From positions 5,012 to 69,011 of the forward strand of contig DATBDM010000131.1 of assembly GCA_036269915.1 (NCBI GenBank): a stretch of 64,000 nt of DNA. The letters are read 5' to 3'. Numbering within the stretch: position 1 is the first letter of the stretch; every line of letters begins with the position of its first letter. The notes beneath the pieces were generated by a model that was not told the DNA's origin, did no database searches, and was given only the letters and a program-made list of their open reading frames with translations. Shown here piece by piece: positions 25,748 through 34,050 of the stretch. Source of the DNA: DATBDM01 sp036269915. GTDB taxonomy: Bacteria; Actinomycetota; Thermoleophilia; Solirubrobacterales; Solirubrobacteraceae. Made by a program: the position numbers and the translations under genes.

Positions 25748-26557
25748 ATGAGCTCATACGACATGGACGGCCGCGTCGTGTTGATCACCGGCGCCACGGA
25801 CGGCCTCGGGCGCGCCCTCGCGCGGGAGGCGGCCGAGGCGGGTGCGACCGTGCTCGTCCACGGGCGCAGCGAGGCGCGGATCGCCGAGACCCTGGCGGAG
25901 GTCCCGGGCGCTCGGGCCTACCAGGCCGATCTCGCCTCGCTGGAGCAGGTGCGCGCGCTGGCCGCCGCGGTCCGCGAGTCCGAGCCGCGCCTCGACGTGC
26001 TCGTCTCCAACGCCGGCATCGGCGCGACGGTGCCCGGGGGCGGGGAGCGCGAGGAGAGCGAGGACGGCTACGAGCTGCGCTTCGCGGTCAACTACCTGGC
26101 CGGCTATGTCCTGACCCAGGAGCTGCTCGACCTCCTGCGCGCCTCGGCGCCGGCGCGGATCGTCAACGTCGCCTCGGCGGGCCAGACGCCGATCGACTTC
26201 GACGACGTCATGCTCCGGCGCGGCTACCGCGGCGTCCGCGCCTACTGCCAGAGCAAGCTCGCGCAGATCATCTCGACCTTCGACCTCGCCGAGCAGCTCG
26301 ACGGCTCGGGCGTGACCGTCAACGCGCTGCATCCGGCGACCTACATGCCGACGAAGATCGTCTCCTCCCCCACCTCCTCGCTCGAGGAGGGCGTGCACGC
26401 GACGCTGCGGCTCATCGCCGACCCGGCGCTCGAGGGCGTGACCGGCCGCTACTACGACCGCGAGCGCGAGGGCACGCCGGATGCGCAGGCGTTCGACCCG
26501 ACCGCCCGCCGCTGGCTGCGCGAGCTGTCCGAGCGGCTCAGCGAGCCGGGTCGCTGA
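25748..26557 (+). CDS. Short-chain dehydrogenase/reductase
   Basis: A 269-residue classical-type SDR. The Rossmann motif is TGATDGLG, the NAG motif is VSNAGIG, the catalytic Ser lies in VNVASAGQ and the catalytic pair in YCQSK. The HPATYMPTK segment suggests a retinol-dehydrogenase-like member. AGGAAGG six bases ahead of ATG 25748 supports the start. The 3' end overlaps the convergent M48 protease gene by 20 bp. Substrate unknown. Confidence 0.92.
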   Translation: MSSYDMDGRVVLITGATDGLGRALAREAAEAGATVLVHGRSEARIAETLAEVPGARAYQADLASLEQVRALAAAVRESEPRLDVLVSNAGIGATVPGGGEREESEDGYELRFAVNYLAGYVLTQELLDLLRASAPARIVNVASAGQTPIDFDDVMLRRGYRGVRAYCQSKLAQIISTFDLAEQLDGSGVTVNALHPATYMPTKIVSSPTSSLEEGVHATLRLIADPALEGVTGRYYDREREGTPDAQAFDPTARRWLRELSERLSEPGR

Positions 26558-27425
26558 GCGCCGGGCGCGCCGACTGCAGGCGCGCTTCCATGCGCTCCAG
26601 CTTGGCGATCCGCGCCTTCAGCGACGGGTGCGTCGCGGTCAGGCGGCGCTCGCGGGCGACCGGCAGCAGGTGGAAGGCGTCGCGCGCGGCGGCGACGCGC
26701 AGGTCGCGCGTCGGCAGCGCGTGGACGCCGTCCGAGACCTTCATCAGCGCTGACGCGAGCACGGCGGGATGGCCGGTCAGCGCGACCGCGCCCGCGTCGG
26801 CGGCGAACTCGCGATAGCGCGACAGCGCGCGGGTCCCAAGACTGGCGACCCAGCCGATCGCCGCCGCGATCAGGCCGCCGAGCTGCAGCGGCCAGATCCA
26901 CCGCCCGGCGAGCATCGAGCCGCCGCCCAGCAGCACGGCGCCCGGTCCGCCGACGAGGGTCATGACGATCGCGTCGCGATGGGCGAGATGCGCCAGCTCG
27001 TGCGCGATCACGGCCTCGAGCTCGCGCGGCTCGAGCCGGTCGACGAGACCCTGCGTGAGGTGCAGCCGGGCCCGGTCGCGGCCCGTGGCGACGATCCACG
27101 AGTTCGGCTGGCGCTCCTGCTCGAGCACGATCCTCGGCTTGGGCAGGTCGGCAAGCACGCACAACCGCTCGACCGCGGCGTGCAGCTCGGGCGCGGAGCC
27201 GGGCGAGAGCTCGTGCGCCCGTACGGTCGCGACGCGCTCCTGGATGACCAGGTAGAGCCCGATCGCGATCGCGATCCCCACGCCGATCACGAGCCGGCCG
27301 GGCGCGACGGCGACCACGGCGACGAGCGCGGCGAGCACCACGAGCGGCGTCGCCACCGCCGCCAACACCATCCGCGCGACGAGGCCGCGGTCGGTGGGGA
27401 ACAGCTCGCGGGAGGCGCCCGCCAT
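26538..27425 (-). CDS. M48-family membrane zinc metalloprotease (HtpX-like)
   Basis: A 295-residue integral membrane peptidase. Two hydrophobic segments lie at about 18-65 and another pair after the active site. The zinc site is VIAHELAHLAHRD (HExxH), with the third ligand expected in the SRYREFAADAGAVALTG segment. The C-terminal THPSLKARIAKLE motif is characteristic of the family. HtpX-like enzymes cut damaged membrane proteins; that role is by homology. Start ATG 27423-27425 is 45 bp from the divergent hydrolase. Confidence 0.92.
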   Translation of the reverse strand: MAGASRELFPTDRGLVARMVLAAVATPLVVLAALVAVVAVAPGRLVIGVGIAIAIGLYLVIQERVATVRAHELSPGSAPELHAAVERLCVLADLPKPRIVLEQERQPNSWIVATGRDRARLHLTQGLVDRLEPRELEAVIAHELAHLAHRDAIVMTLVGGPGAVLLGGGSMLAGRWIWPLQLGGLIAAAIGWVASLGTRALSRYREFAADAGAVALTGHPAVLASALMKVSDGVHALPTRDLRVAAARDAFHLLPVARERRLTATHPSLKARIAKLERMEARLQSARPALSDPAR

Positions 27426-27470
27426 GGCTCGATGGTACTCCTCTGGAGAGGCGGGGTAGCCTCGGCGCCG

Positions 27471-28328
27471 ATGAGCGCCGACGTCGACGGCTTCCGGCTC
27501 GCGTACGACCGGCACGGAGAGGCCGGCGCGCCGGCGATCGTGCTGCTGCACGGGTGGCCCGGCGGCCGCCACGACCACGATGCGGTCGCTGCGGCGCTCG
27601 CCGGGAGCGCCGACGTGCTCGTCCCCGACCTGCGCGGCTTCGGCGACGGCGAGGGACCGGCGGACGCGCCCGACGCCGCCTACGCGGCGCCGGCCCAGGC
27701 CGCGAGCGTCGTCGCGCTGCTCGACGAGCTCGGGCTCGAGCGCGTGCTGATCGGCGGCTACGACGTCGGCAGCCGCGTCGCGCAGCGGATGGCCGCCGAC
27801 CATCCGGAGCGCGTCGCGGGACTGGTGATCACGCCGCCCCTCCCGGGCGCCGGCGAGCGGATCCTCGGGGCGCAGGCGATGGACGAGTTCTGGTACCAGC
27901 CGCTCCATCGCCTGCCGCTCGCGCGCGAGCTGATCGACGGCCGGCCGGATGCCGTGCGCGCCTATCTCCGGCACTTCTGGGAGCACTGGAGCGCGCCGGG
28001 CTTCACGCCGCCCGCCGCCCATCTCGACGCGCTCGTCGAGTCCTACGCGCGGCCCGGCGCCTTCACCCGCAGCACCGCGTGGTACCGGGCCGGCTCGGGC
28101 GCCGTCGCCAGCGCGCTGGCCGAGACGGTTCCCGACCCGGTGGATCGCATCGCCGCGCCGACCACGATCCTGTGGCCGGAGCACGATCCGCTGTTCCCGC
28201 CGGCGTGGTCGGATCGCGTCGATCTCTTCTTCGCCGCCGCGGAGGTGCGCGAGCTCCCCGGCTCCGGGCACTTCGTGCCGCTCGAGGCGCCCGGCGCCTT
28301 CGCCGGCGCGCTGCTCGAGCGCGTATGA
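27471..28328 (+). CDS. Alpha/beta hydrolase, epoxide-hydrolase-like
   Basis: A 285-residue alpha/beta hydrolase. The oxyanion motif HGWPGG (HGxP) and the nucleophile elbow GGYDVGSR, with Asp in place of Ser, are the pattern of epoxide hydrolases and haloalkane dehalogenases. The acid lies near WPEHDPLFP and the catalytic His in PGSGHFVPLEAPGAF. HGxP favours an epoxide hydrolase. Real substrate unknown. It ends five bases before the stop of the convergent coiled-coil gene. Confidence 0.88.
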   Translation: MSADVDGFRLAYDRHGEAGAPAIVLLHGWPGGRHDHDAVAAALAGSADVLVPDLRGFGDGEGPADAPDAAYAAPAQAASVVALLDELGLERVLIGGYDVGSRVAQRMAADHPERVAGLVITPPLPGAGERILGAQAMDEFWYQPLHRLPLARELIDGRPDAVRAYLRHFWEHWSAPGFTPPAAHLDALVESYARPGAFTRSTAWYRAGSGAVASALAETVPDPVDRIAAPTTILWPEHDPLFPPAWSDRVDLFFAAAEVRELPGSGHFVPLEAPGAFAGALLERV

Positions 28329-28332
28329 GGGG

Positions 28333-28689
28333 CTAGCCGGGCTCCGTCGCGCGGAAGAGCTCGCTCAGCGGCGAGTCGCGCAGCGTCGCGCGGCCCTTGC
28401 GGACGCTGATCGGGCCGCTGGGCTCCTCGGGGACGACGGCGGGGCGCTCGGGCTGCGTGGCGCGCAGGCCGCGGCGATGCGCGGCGACCTGCTCGCGGGT
28501 GTCGCGGCCGAAGCGCTCGAGCTCGGCCATGTAGGCGTCGACGTCGGCTGCCTCGCGGCGCGCACCGCGCTCGATCCGGCGGGCCTCGCGCTCGGCCCCG
28601 AGCACGATCTCCCGCGCGGCGTCGAGGGCCTCGGCGTCGGCCAGCGCGGCCAGCGCGTCCCTACGCCAGGACTTCACGATCCATGCCAT
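28333..28689 (-). CDS. Conserved small helical protein
   Basis: A 118-residue protein I cannot assign. Residues about 10-80 are rich in Ala, Glu and Arg with heptad-like spacing (AREIVLGAEREARRIERGARREAADVDAYMAE is in this stretch, given here only to note composition in parts), suggesting one long helix or coiled coil. The tail has SVRKGRATLRDSPLSELFRATEPG. ATG 28687-28689 has a GGAGG immediately upstream but with only about two bases of spacing. Longer starts up to 28770 are possible. Function unknown. Confidence 0.6.
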   Translation of the reverse strand: MAWIVKSWRRDALAALADAEALDAAREIVLGAEREARRIERGARREAADVDAYMAELERFGRDTREQVAAHRRGLRATQPERPAVVPEEPSGPISVRKGRATLRDSPLSELFRATEPG

Positions 28690-28838
28690 GTCCTCCGGTC
28701 CTTCGACGGCGGGATGGGTCGTCCTGCGCGGCGATGGCTCGGCGCTCATCTGGGTGGCGGCGCGCGTCAAACCTCGGCCAGGTAGGGATAACGCCAGCCC
28801 GAACGCGCGCGACGGGACATCCCGTCATCCTCCCGGCC

Positions 28839-29396
28839 GTGCATCTCCCCTTCCCCGTGCTCGTCCACGGCGACGGCGTCGTGCTGCGCGAGTGGACCGA
28901 TGACGACGTGCCGGCGATGGTCGCGCTGCTCGACGATCCCGAGATCGATCAGTGGACGCCGATCGAGTCGCCGTTCGACGCCGGGGCCGCCGCCCGCTAC
29001 CTGGCGCGGGCGCGTGCCCGGCGCAGCGAGGGCCGGGCGCTGCAGCTGGCCGTCACGACCGACGGCGAGGCGCCGCTCGGAGAGGTGCTCCTGTTCGATC
29101 CGTCCGGCGACTCCGCCGAGCTGGGCTACGCGATCGGCCCCGCGCATCGCGGCCGCGGGCTCGCGCGCGCGTCCGTGCTCGCGCTCGTCGACCACGCGGC
29201 GGCCGGCTACGGCCTGCAGCGCTTCCTGCTGCGGATCCCGCCCGGCAACGCCGCCAGCCGAGCGGTCGCCCGCTCGGCCGGCTTCGAGTTGACGCGGGAC
29301 CCGCTCGTCGCGCGCGCCGCGAAGGGCCGTCGCGTCGAGCTCGAGACCTGGAGCCTCAGGCCTCCTGCTCGGTCGGCCGGATCAGCACCTCGCTGA
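28839..29396 (+). CDS. GNAT acetyltransferase (RimJ/RimL-like)
   Basis: A 185-residue N-acetyltransferase. VVLREWTDDDVPAMVALLDDPEI begins the fold, the acetyl-CoA loop is IGPAHRGRGLARASVLAL, and NAASRAVARSAGFE is the late motif of RimJ/RimL-type enzymes. The GTG at 28839 is used; the open frame reaches further upstream but those residues are not family-like. The acceptor amine is unknown. Its stop lies inside a perfect hairpin shared with the convergent phosphoesterase. Confidence 0.87.
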   Translation: MHLPFPVLVHGDGVVLREWTDDDVPAMVALLDDPEIDQWTPIESPFDAGAAARYLARARARRSEGRALQLAVTTDGEAPLGEVLLFDPSGDSAELGYAIGPAHRGRGLARASVLALVDHAAAGYGLQRFLLRIPPGNAASRAVARSAGFELTRDPLVARAAKGRRVELETWSLRPPARSAGSAPR

Positions 29397-29404
29397 TCCG
29401 GCCG
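29374..29404. terminator. Bidirectional hairpin between convergent genes
   Basis: CGGCCGGATCAGC (29374-29386) pairs perfectly with 29392-29404 around a 5-base loop. The stop codon of the GNAT gene is within the right arm, and the stop of the phosphoesterase gene is about 15 bp further on. Position and symmetry fit a terminator for both directions, without U-tracts. Confidence 0.7.
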
Positions 29405-29418
29405 GCCGCCGATCGTCT

Positions 29419-31032
29419 TCAGGGCGCCACCGTGAACGCGGTCGACAGGTCCTGGACCTTGCGATCGCGCGAGTTGACGCCGCGCACCTTGAAGCGGTGC
29501 TCGATCGTCGCCAGCACCGACGTCGTGTCGTGCGACGTGCTGTCGACCGCGAACCGCTTGGGCAGCAGCGGCGAGAGCACGAGCGCGGGGATCCGCGTCC
29601 CCGGGCCCATCTCGTCGCTCGGGCCGCCCGGCCCGCCGACCTGGCCGGGCGAGGGCACGTGGTCCCACTGGCCGCCGAACTCGTCGTAGGTGACGATCAC
29701 CATCGTGCCCTTGCGGCACGACGAGCGGTGGATCGTCCGCAGCAGCGAGACGAGGTGGTCGGAGCCGCCGTGCTCGCTCGCGTAGCCCGGGTGCTCGTTC
29801 TCGGCGCCGACCGGCTTGATGAACGAGACCGAGCGCAGCTTGCAGGACGAACCGCTCGCCTTGGCCTTGTCGATGAACTCCTGCTCGTCGCGCAGGTCCT
29901 GGCTGCGCTGTGCCGTGCCGGGGGCGAACGACGCGTAGTAGTTCAGCGGCTGGTGGTGGTACTGGAACAGCTTGTCGGGACAGTTCGGGTACACCGCGCC
30001 GGTCGTCGTGTTCGGGTCGCTGCAGGTGCCCGGTGTGGTCCCGTTCGTCCAGCCTGGCGCGCCGACGTCGCCGTTGGCGTTCGACCAGCCGCCCGAGTAC
30101 CAGGCCCACGAGACGCCCTTGGCCGTCAGCCGGTCGCCGATCGTCGGCGACGTCTGCGGCGGCAGCTGGGCGCCGCTGGCGTGCGGCTGGTAGGGCGGCT
30201 GGACCGTGTTCACGGCCCAGTCGCCGCACGCGACGCCCGCGACGGTCGTCGGGAGGTCGCATGCCTGCGTCAGCGCGCTGTCCTTGACCGGGCGGTCGGG
30301 GGTGTAGAGCGGGTACGTCGTCGGCATCGCGGCCGAGTCGAGGATCGAGTGCTGGGCGTCGGGCGCGTTGTGCCAGACCGGCGTGCGCGCGGCGACGAGC
30401 CACTGGTGGTTGAGGAACGAGCCGCCGAACGCCGCCTGGTAGAAGCGGTCGGCGATCGCGTAGCGCTGGTGCGCGGAGCGATGCAGGTAGCGGTAGATCG
30501 GCAGCATGCGCGTCTTGTAGGCGCCGACCGACAGGCCGACCGCATCGCTGCCGGTGACGTAGCGGTCATGCTTGCCGCCGTCCATCTGGTACTGCTCCTG
30601 GTAGAAGCGATGCACCAGGTCGCGCGTGCATCCGCCGGGATCGCCGGTCCCCTTGGGCACGCCGTTGGCGGCGAAGACGCCGGGCTTCGGGCAGGTGGTG
30701 TCCGACGGCTGGATGTAGTCGTCGATGTGGAACGGCTGGTTCGCGAAGCAGCCGGTGCCGACCGCGGCGAGGTTGACGTCGTTCTGCGGCAGGCACGCGA
30801 GCGCCGCGCCGTGCTGGTCGACCTGCGTCGTGTGCGCCGCGTCGGCCTGCTTGAGGCCCGTGACCTTCTCCCAGCCGCCGTACAGGTTGTCGAAGGAGTG
30901 GTTCTCCTCGTAGATCACCACGATGTGCTTGACCTTCTGCAGCGGCTTAACCGGTTTCGCGGCCTGCGCGGGCACCGCCGCGAGCCCCAGCGCGACCAGC
31001 GCAAGCCCAACCCCATGGACCATGCGTCGCAT
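29419..31032 (-). CDS. Secreted phosphoesterase (phospholipase C / acid phosphatase family)
   Basis: A 537-residue exported enzyme. The signal peptide has core VGLALVALGLAAVPAQAA. The phosphoesterase-family start IVVIYEENHSFDNLYG contributes the metal-site Glu-Asn, and VTYDEFGGQWDHVPSP with DSTSHDTTSVLATIEHRF completes the metal site. Homologues cleave phosphomonoesters or phospholipids. A GGGAGGGAG site precedes ATG 31030-31032. It probably scavenges phosphate from outside the cell. No Pho box was identified upstream. Confidence 0.88.
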   Translation of the reverse strand: MRRMVHGVGLALVALGLAAVPAQAAKPVKPLQKVKHIVVIYEENHSFDNLYGGWEKVTGLKQADAAHTTQVDQHGAALACLPQNDVNLAAVGTGCFANQPFHIDDYIQPSDTTCPKPGVFAANGVPKGTGDPGGCTRDLVHRFYQEQYQMDGGKHDRYVTGSDAVGLSVGAYKTRMLPIYRYLHRSAHQRYAIADRFYQAAFGGSFLNHQWLVAARTPVWHNAPDAQHSILDSAAMPTTYPLYTPDRPVKDSALTQACDLPTTVAGVACGDWAVNTVQPPYQPHASGAQLPPQTSPTIGDRLTAKGVSWAWYSGGWSNANGDVGAPGWTNGTTPGTCSDPNTTTGAVYPNCPDKLFQYHHQPLNYYASFAPGTAQRSQDLRDEQEFIDKAKASGSSCKLRSVSFIKPVGAENEHPGYASEHGGSDHLVSLLRTIHRSSCRKGTMVIVTYDEFGGQWDHVPSPGQVGGPGGPSDEMGPGTRIPALVLSPLLPKRFAVDSTSHDTTSVLATIEHRFKVRGVNSRDRKVQDLSTAFTVAP

Positions 31033-31080
31033 CGACCTCTCCCTCCCGTTTGGTGGTCGGGCGGGAGGCTACTGCGTGGA

Positions 31081-31350
31081 TCAGCGTCGCCGCAGCAGCC
31101 GGCCGATTAGGCCGGGCTCCCGTGGCTGGGTCCTGCGCCACTCGTCGCGGTCGGGCAGCCGGCCGGCCCTGCGCTCGGCGAGGGCGCACGCGGTGTGGGC
31201 GTGGCGGCGCCGCGACGCGTCGCCCTCGGGTATCACGAGCACGTGCTCTGAGAGCGCGGGCAGGTGCCCGCCGCAGAACGGGCAGCGGTACGTCGCGGGC
31301 TTGAGGTTCTGCGCGCGGCGGACGGTCCACCAGCGCGCCTCGGCGGCCAT
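31081..31350 (-). CDS. Small zinc-ribbon-like conserved protein
   Basis: An 89-residue protein. A CPFCGGHLPALSEHVLV segment gives a CxxC pair, and HAHTACAL further on may supply the remaining metal ligands. Arg-rich C-terminus (LIGRLLRRR). Start ATG 31348-31350 (MAAEARWW) is chosen over a longer frame to 31371, to leave room for the divergent DUF4031 gene. Function unknown. Confidence 0.7.
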   Translation of the reverse strand: MAAEARWWTVRRAQNLKPATYRCPFCGGHLPALSEHVLVIPEGDASRRRHAHTACALAERRAGRLPDRDEWRRTQPREPGLIGRLLRRR

Positions 31351-31379
31351 GCCGGCCACGGTACGCCACACTCGACGCC

Positions 31380-31667
31380 ATGGCGGTCTACGTCGACGAC
31401 GCGTTCATGGCCGGTGAATGGGGACGGTGGACGGGGGGCGGTCACCTGCAGGCCGACTCGGTCGAGGAGCTCGAGGCGTTCGCGCGCCGGCTCGGGTTGA
31501 GCCGGGCCTGGCTGCAGACCCGCGCGGGCCGCCCCGAGCGCGCGCACTACGACCTGCACGGCCCCGGCCGCGGCCGCGCGCTCGAGCTCGGCGCGGTCCC
31601 GGAGACCTGGCGCGACGGCGTTCGCCGCCGCCGCGCCGCGCGTCTCAGTGGTTCCGCAGCGCCTTGA
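31380..31667 (+). CDS. DUF4031 family protein
   Basis: A 95-residue protein that opens with MAVYVDDAFMAGEWG and continues HLQADSVEELEAFARRLGLSRAWLQ and HYDLHG, then LGAVPETWRDGV, which is the DUF4031 pattern. Biochemical role unknown. Its 3' end overlaps the convergent Rho-N-like gene by 23 bp. Confidence 0.82.
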   Translation: MAVYVDDAFMAGEWGRWTGGGHLQADSVEELEAFARRLGLSRAWLQTRAGRPERAHYDLHGPGRGRALELGAVPETWRDGVRRRRAARLSGSAAP

Positions 31668-31899
31668 TCAGCTCGTCCTTGCTCATGCTGGAACGGCCCT
31701 CGATGCCGATCTCGCCGGCGCGCTGCTCGAGGTCGTCCTTGGTCCAGTCCTCGTAGGACGGCGCCCGGCCGCCCTTCTGGGAGGACGAGCGGCCGCTGTT
31801 GGCGATCCGCGCCGCCTTCTCCTTGGACTCGCCCTTGTCGCGCAGGGCCTCGTACTGCTCGGGATCCTTGACGCTCGGGCCGGGACTGCGCTCAGGCAT
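31645..31899 (-). CDS. Small Rho-N-like (SAP-like) basic protein
   Basis: An 84-residue hydrophilic protein starting MPERSPGPSVKDPEQYEALRD and ending in a Rho N-terminal/SAP-like helix-loop-helix (YEDWTKDDLEQRAGEIGIEG, then SKDELIKALRNH). The family is common in actinobacteria and in stress-related loci, and is presumed to bind nucleic acid. AAGGAG six bases ahead of ATG 31897-31899 sets the start. Function is unproven. Confidence 0.83.
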   Translation of the reverse strand: MPERSPGPSVKDPEQYEALRDKGESKEKAARIANSGRSSSQKGGRAPSYEDWTKDDLEQRAGEIGIEGRSSMSKDELIKALRNH

Positions 31900-31998
31900 C
31901 GTGCGCTCCTTCCGTCGGACTTCGATGCTGCCCATCGGCTACCCGGAACCGGCGACCGGAGATCAAGCCTGGCGGACGCCGACCGATGAGGGGTGTAC

Positions 31999-34050
31999 AT
32001 GCGCCGTCCGTCCGGTCGTGGGAACCGTGCTGTCCCCTGCCTGCTCGCCTCCGGCGTGCTGGCGACCGCTGCCCTGCTCGCGCTCCAGCTCGGCGGCGCG
32101 CCCGCGGCGACCGTACAGGCCGCCTTCAGCGCACTGGTCGGCGTCGCGGTCGTGCTGATCTTCGCCGGCTCGCGTTCCCGCAGCCGGGAGCGGGCGCTCT
32201 GGCCGGTGGTCGGTGCGGCGATGACCTTCAACGCGCTCTGTGAGGTCGGCGCCGGCTGGTCGCGAGTGGCGGACGGCGGGCCGTGGGGTCCGCTCAGCGT
32301 CGCCGCCGGGGTGCTCGTCGTCCCGCTCGCCATCTTCTCGCTCGTCCTGCTCCTGCGCGAGCGCGTCGGCCGGCTGCGCGCCGTCGCCGCGTTCGACGGC
32401 CTGACCGCCGCGCTGGTGATCCAGACCCTGATCGCGCTCGCGCTGCTGGGTCCCGTCGAGCACGCGCTCGCCGATCGCGGCTTCGTCGCCTCGGTCACGC
32501 TGCTCTACCCGCTCGCCGACCTACTCGTCGTCGGCGTGATCGGGGCGGCGGCCGCCCAGCACGGCTGGCGCCCCGGCAGCTGGAGCTGGCTGCTGCTCGG
32601 GCTCGTCGTCATCACCGCCGGCGACTCGGCGCAGGTCGCCGACGTGGTCCGTCCCGACGGCGCCGGCGGCTCGGCGAACGTCGCGTGGCTTGCGGGGACC
32701 TGGCTGGTCGCCGTCGCCGCGTGGGCTCCGGTCCCGCCGAAGCCCGGTGAGATCAGCCCGCGCCACTGGGTCCCGATCAGCTTCAGCGTGCTCGCGCTGG
32801 CGCTGCTGATCGTCACCGCGTCGCGGCCCGCGGACTACCCGCTGGCGCTCGTCCTCGCCGCGTGCGCGCTCGCCGCCGTGCTCGCCCGCTTCGCCCTGAC
32901 GCTGCGCGCGAACGCGCGGATGCTGCTCGACGCGCAGCACGAGGCGATGACCGATGCCCTGACCGGCCTGCCGAACCGCCGCCGCCTGACGGCCGACCTC
33001 GAGGCACGGATCTCGAGCTGCAGGGGCACGGGCTGCGCGCTCGCGCTCTACGACCTCAACGGGTTCAAGGACTACAACGACACCTACGGCCACGCCGCGG
33101 GCGACGCACTGCTGATCACGCTGTCGGAGAAGCTGCGCGAGGCCGTCGACGGCCGCGCGATCGCCTATCGCATGGGCGGCGACGAGTTCTGCGTGCTGGT
33201 CGACTGCGACACCACCGAGGACCCGGGCGCCATCGCCTCGCACGCGGCGTTCGCGCTCGACCTCGGCACCCAGGGCTTCGAGGTCAACGCCGCCCACGGG
33301 CTCGTCCTGCTCCCGTCGGAGGCCGACAACGCCAGCGACGCGCTGCGGCTCGCCGACGTGCGCATGTACGAGGACAAGGAGCGCCGGCGGATGGGTCCGC
33401 GGCGCCAGGCCGCCCGCGCGCTGATGCAGGCGCTGGTCGAGCGCGACGCCGGCCTGCACGAGCACGTCGAGGGCGTGCAGAGCCTCGCCACCGAGGTCGC
33501 CGAGCGCCTCGGCCTCGACCCGACCGAGGTCGAGCGCGTGCGCCTCGGCGCGCTGCTGCACGACGTCGGCAAGATCGCGATCCCCGACTCGATCCTGCAC
33601 AAGCCCGGCCCGCTGAGCGAGGGCGAGTGGACGCTGATGCACCGCCACACGCTGATCGGGCAGCGCATCCTGGAGCGCGCGCCGGCGCTGGCCGACGTCG
33701 CGCTGCTCGTCCGCTCGAGCCACGAGCGCGTCGACGGCGGCGGATACCCCGACGGCCTCGTCGCCGACGCGATCCCCGTCGGCGCGCGCGTCATCGCCGT
33801 CTGCGACGCCTACGACGCAATGGTCTCCACGCGCAGCTACCGCGCCGCGCTCGGCTCAGAGGAGGCGCTGACCGAGCTGCGTCGCTGCGCCGGCGCCCAG
33901 TTCGACGCCGACGTCGTCGAGCTGTTCGTCGCCGCCGTCCGTCAGCGGGCCGAGACCGACAGGACCGGCGGCAGCCGCGTCGCCGCGTCGAACCACGACG
34001 CGCCGGCGTCGCCCGTGCCGAACACGTCGCCCGAGGTCGCACCGAAGTAG
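31999..34050 (+). CDS. Membrane GGDEF / HD-GYP c-di-GMP protein
   Basis: A 683-residue protein with about eight hydrophobic segments in residues 1-300, a GGDEF domain (about 305-465) and an HD-GYP phosphodiesterase domain (about 475-640). The GGDEF site is MGGDEF and is intact; the usual RxxD inhibitory site is missing (DGRA in its place). The HD-GYP domain has LLHDVGKIAIPDSIL and HERVDGGGYPDGL. Synthase and phosphodiesterase activities are both plausible. ATG 31999 follows GAGGGG by 5 bp; an in-frame GTG six bases upstream overlaps that site. The last 109 bp overlap the convergent beta-propeller gene. Confidence 0.93.
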   Translation: MRRPSGRGNRAVPCLLASGVLATAALLALQLGGAPAATVQAAFSALVGVAVVLIFAGSRSRSRERALWPVVGAAMTFNALCEVGAGWSRVADGGPWGPLSVAAGVLVVPLAIFSLVLLLRERVGRLRAVAAFDGLTAALVIQTLIALALLGPVEHALADRGFVASVTLLYPLADLLVVGVIGAAAAQHGWRPGSWSWLLLGLVVITAGDSAQVADVVRPDGAGGSANVAWLAGTWLVAVAAWAPVPPKPGEISPRHWVPISFSVLALALLIVTASRPADYPLALVLAACALAAVLARFALTLRANARMLLDAQHEAMTDALTGLPNRRRLTADLEARISSCRGTGCALALYDLNGFKDYNDTYGHAAGDALLITLSEKLREAVDGRAIAYRMGGDEFCVLVDCDTTEDPGAIASHAAFALDLGTQGFEVNAAHGLVLLPSEADNASDALRLADVRMYEDKERRRMGPRRQAARALMQALVERDAGLHEHVEGVQSLATEVAERLGLDPTEVERVRLGALLHDVGKIAIPDSILHKPGPLSEGEWTLMHRHTLIGQRILERAPALADVALLVRSSHERVDGGGYPDGLVADAIPVGARVIAVCDAYDAMVSTRSYRAALGSEEALTELRRCAGAQFDADVVELFVAAVRQRAETDRTGGSRVAASNHDAPASPVPNTSPEVAPK

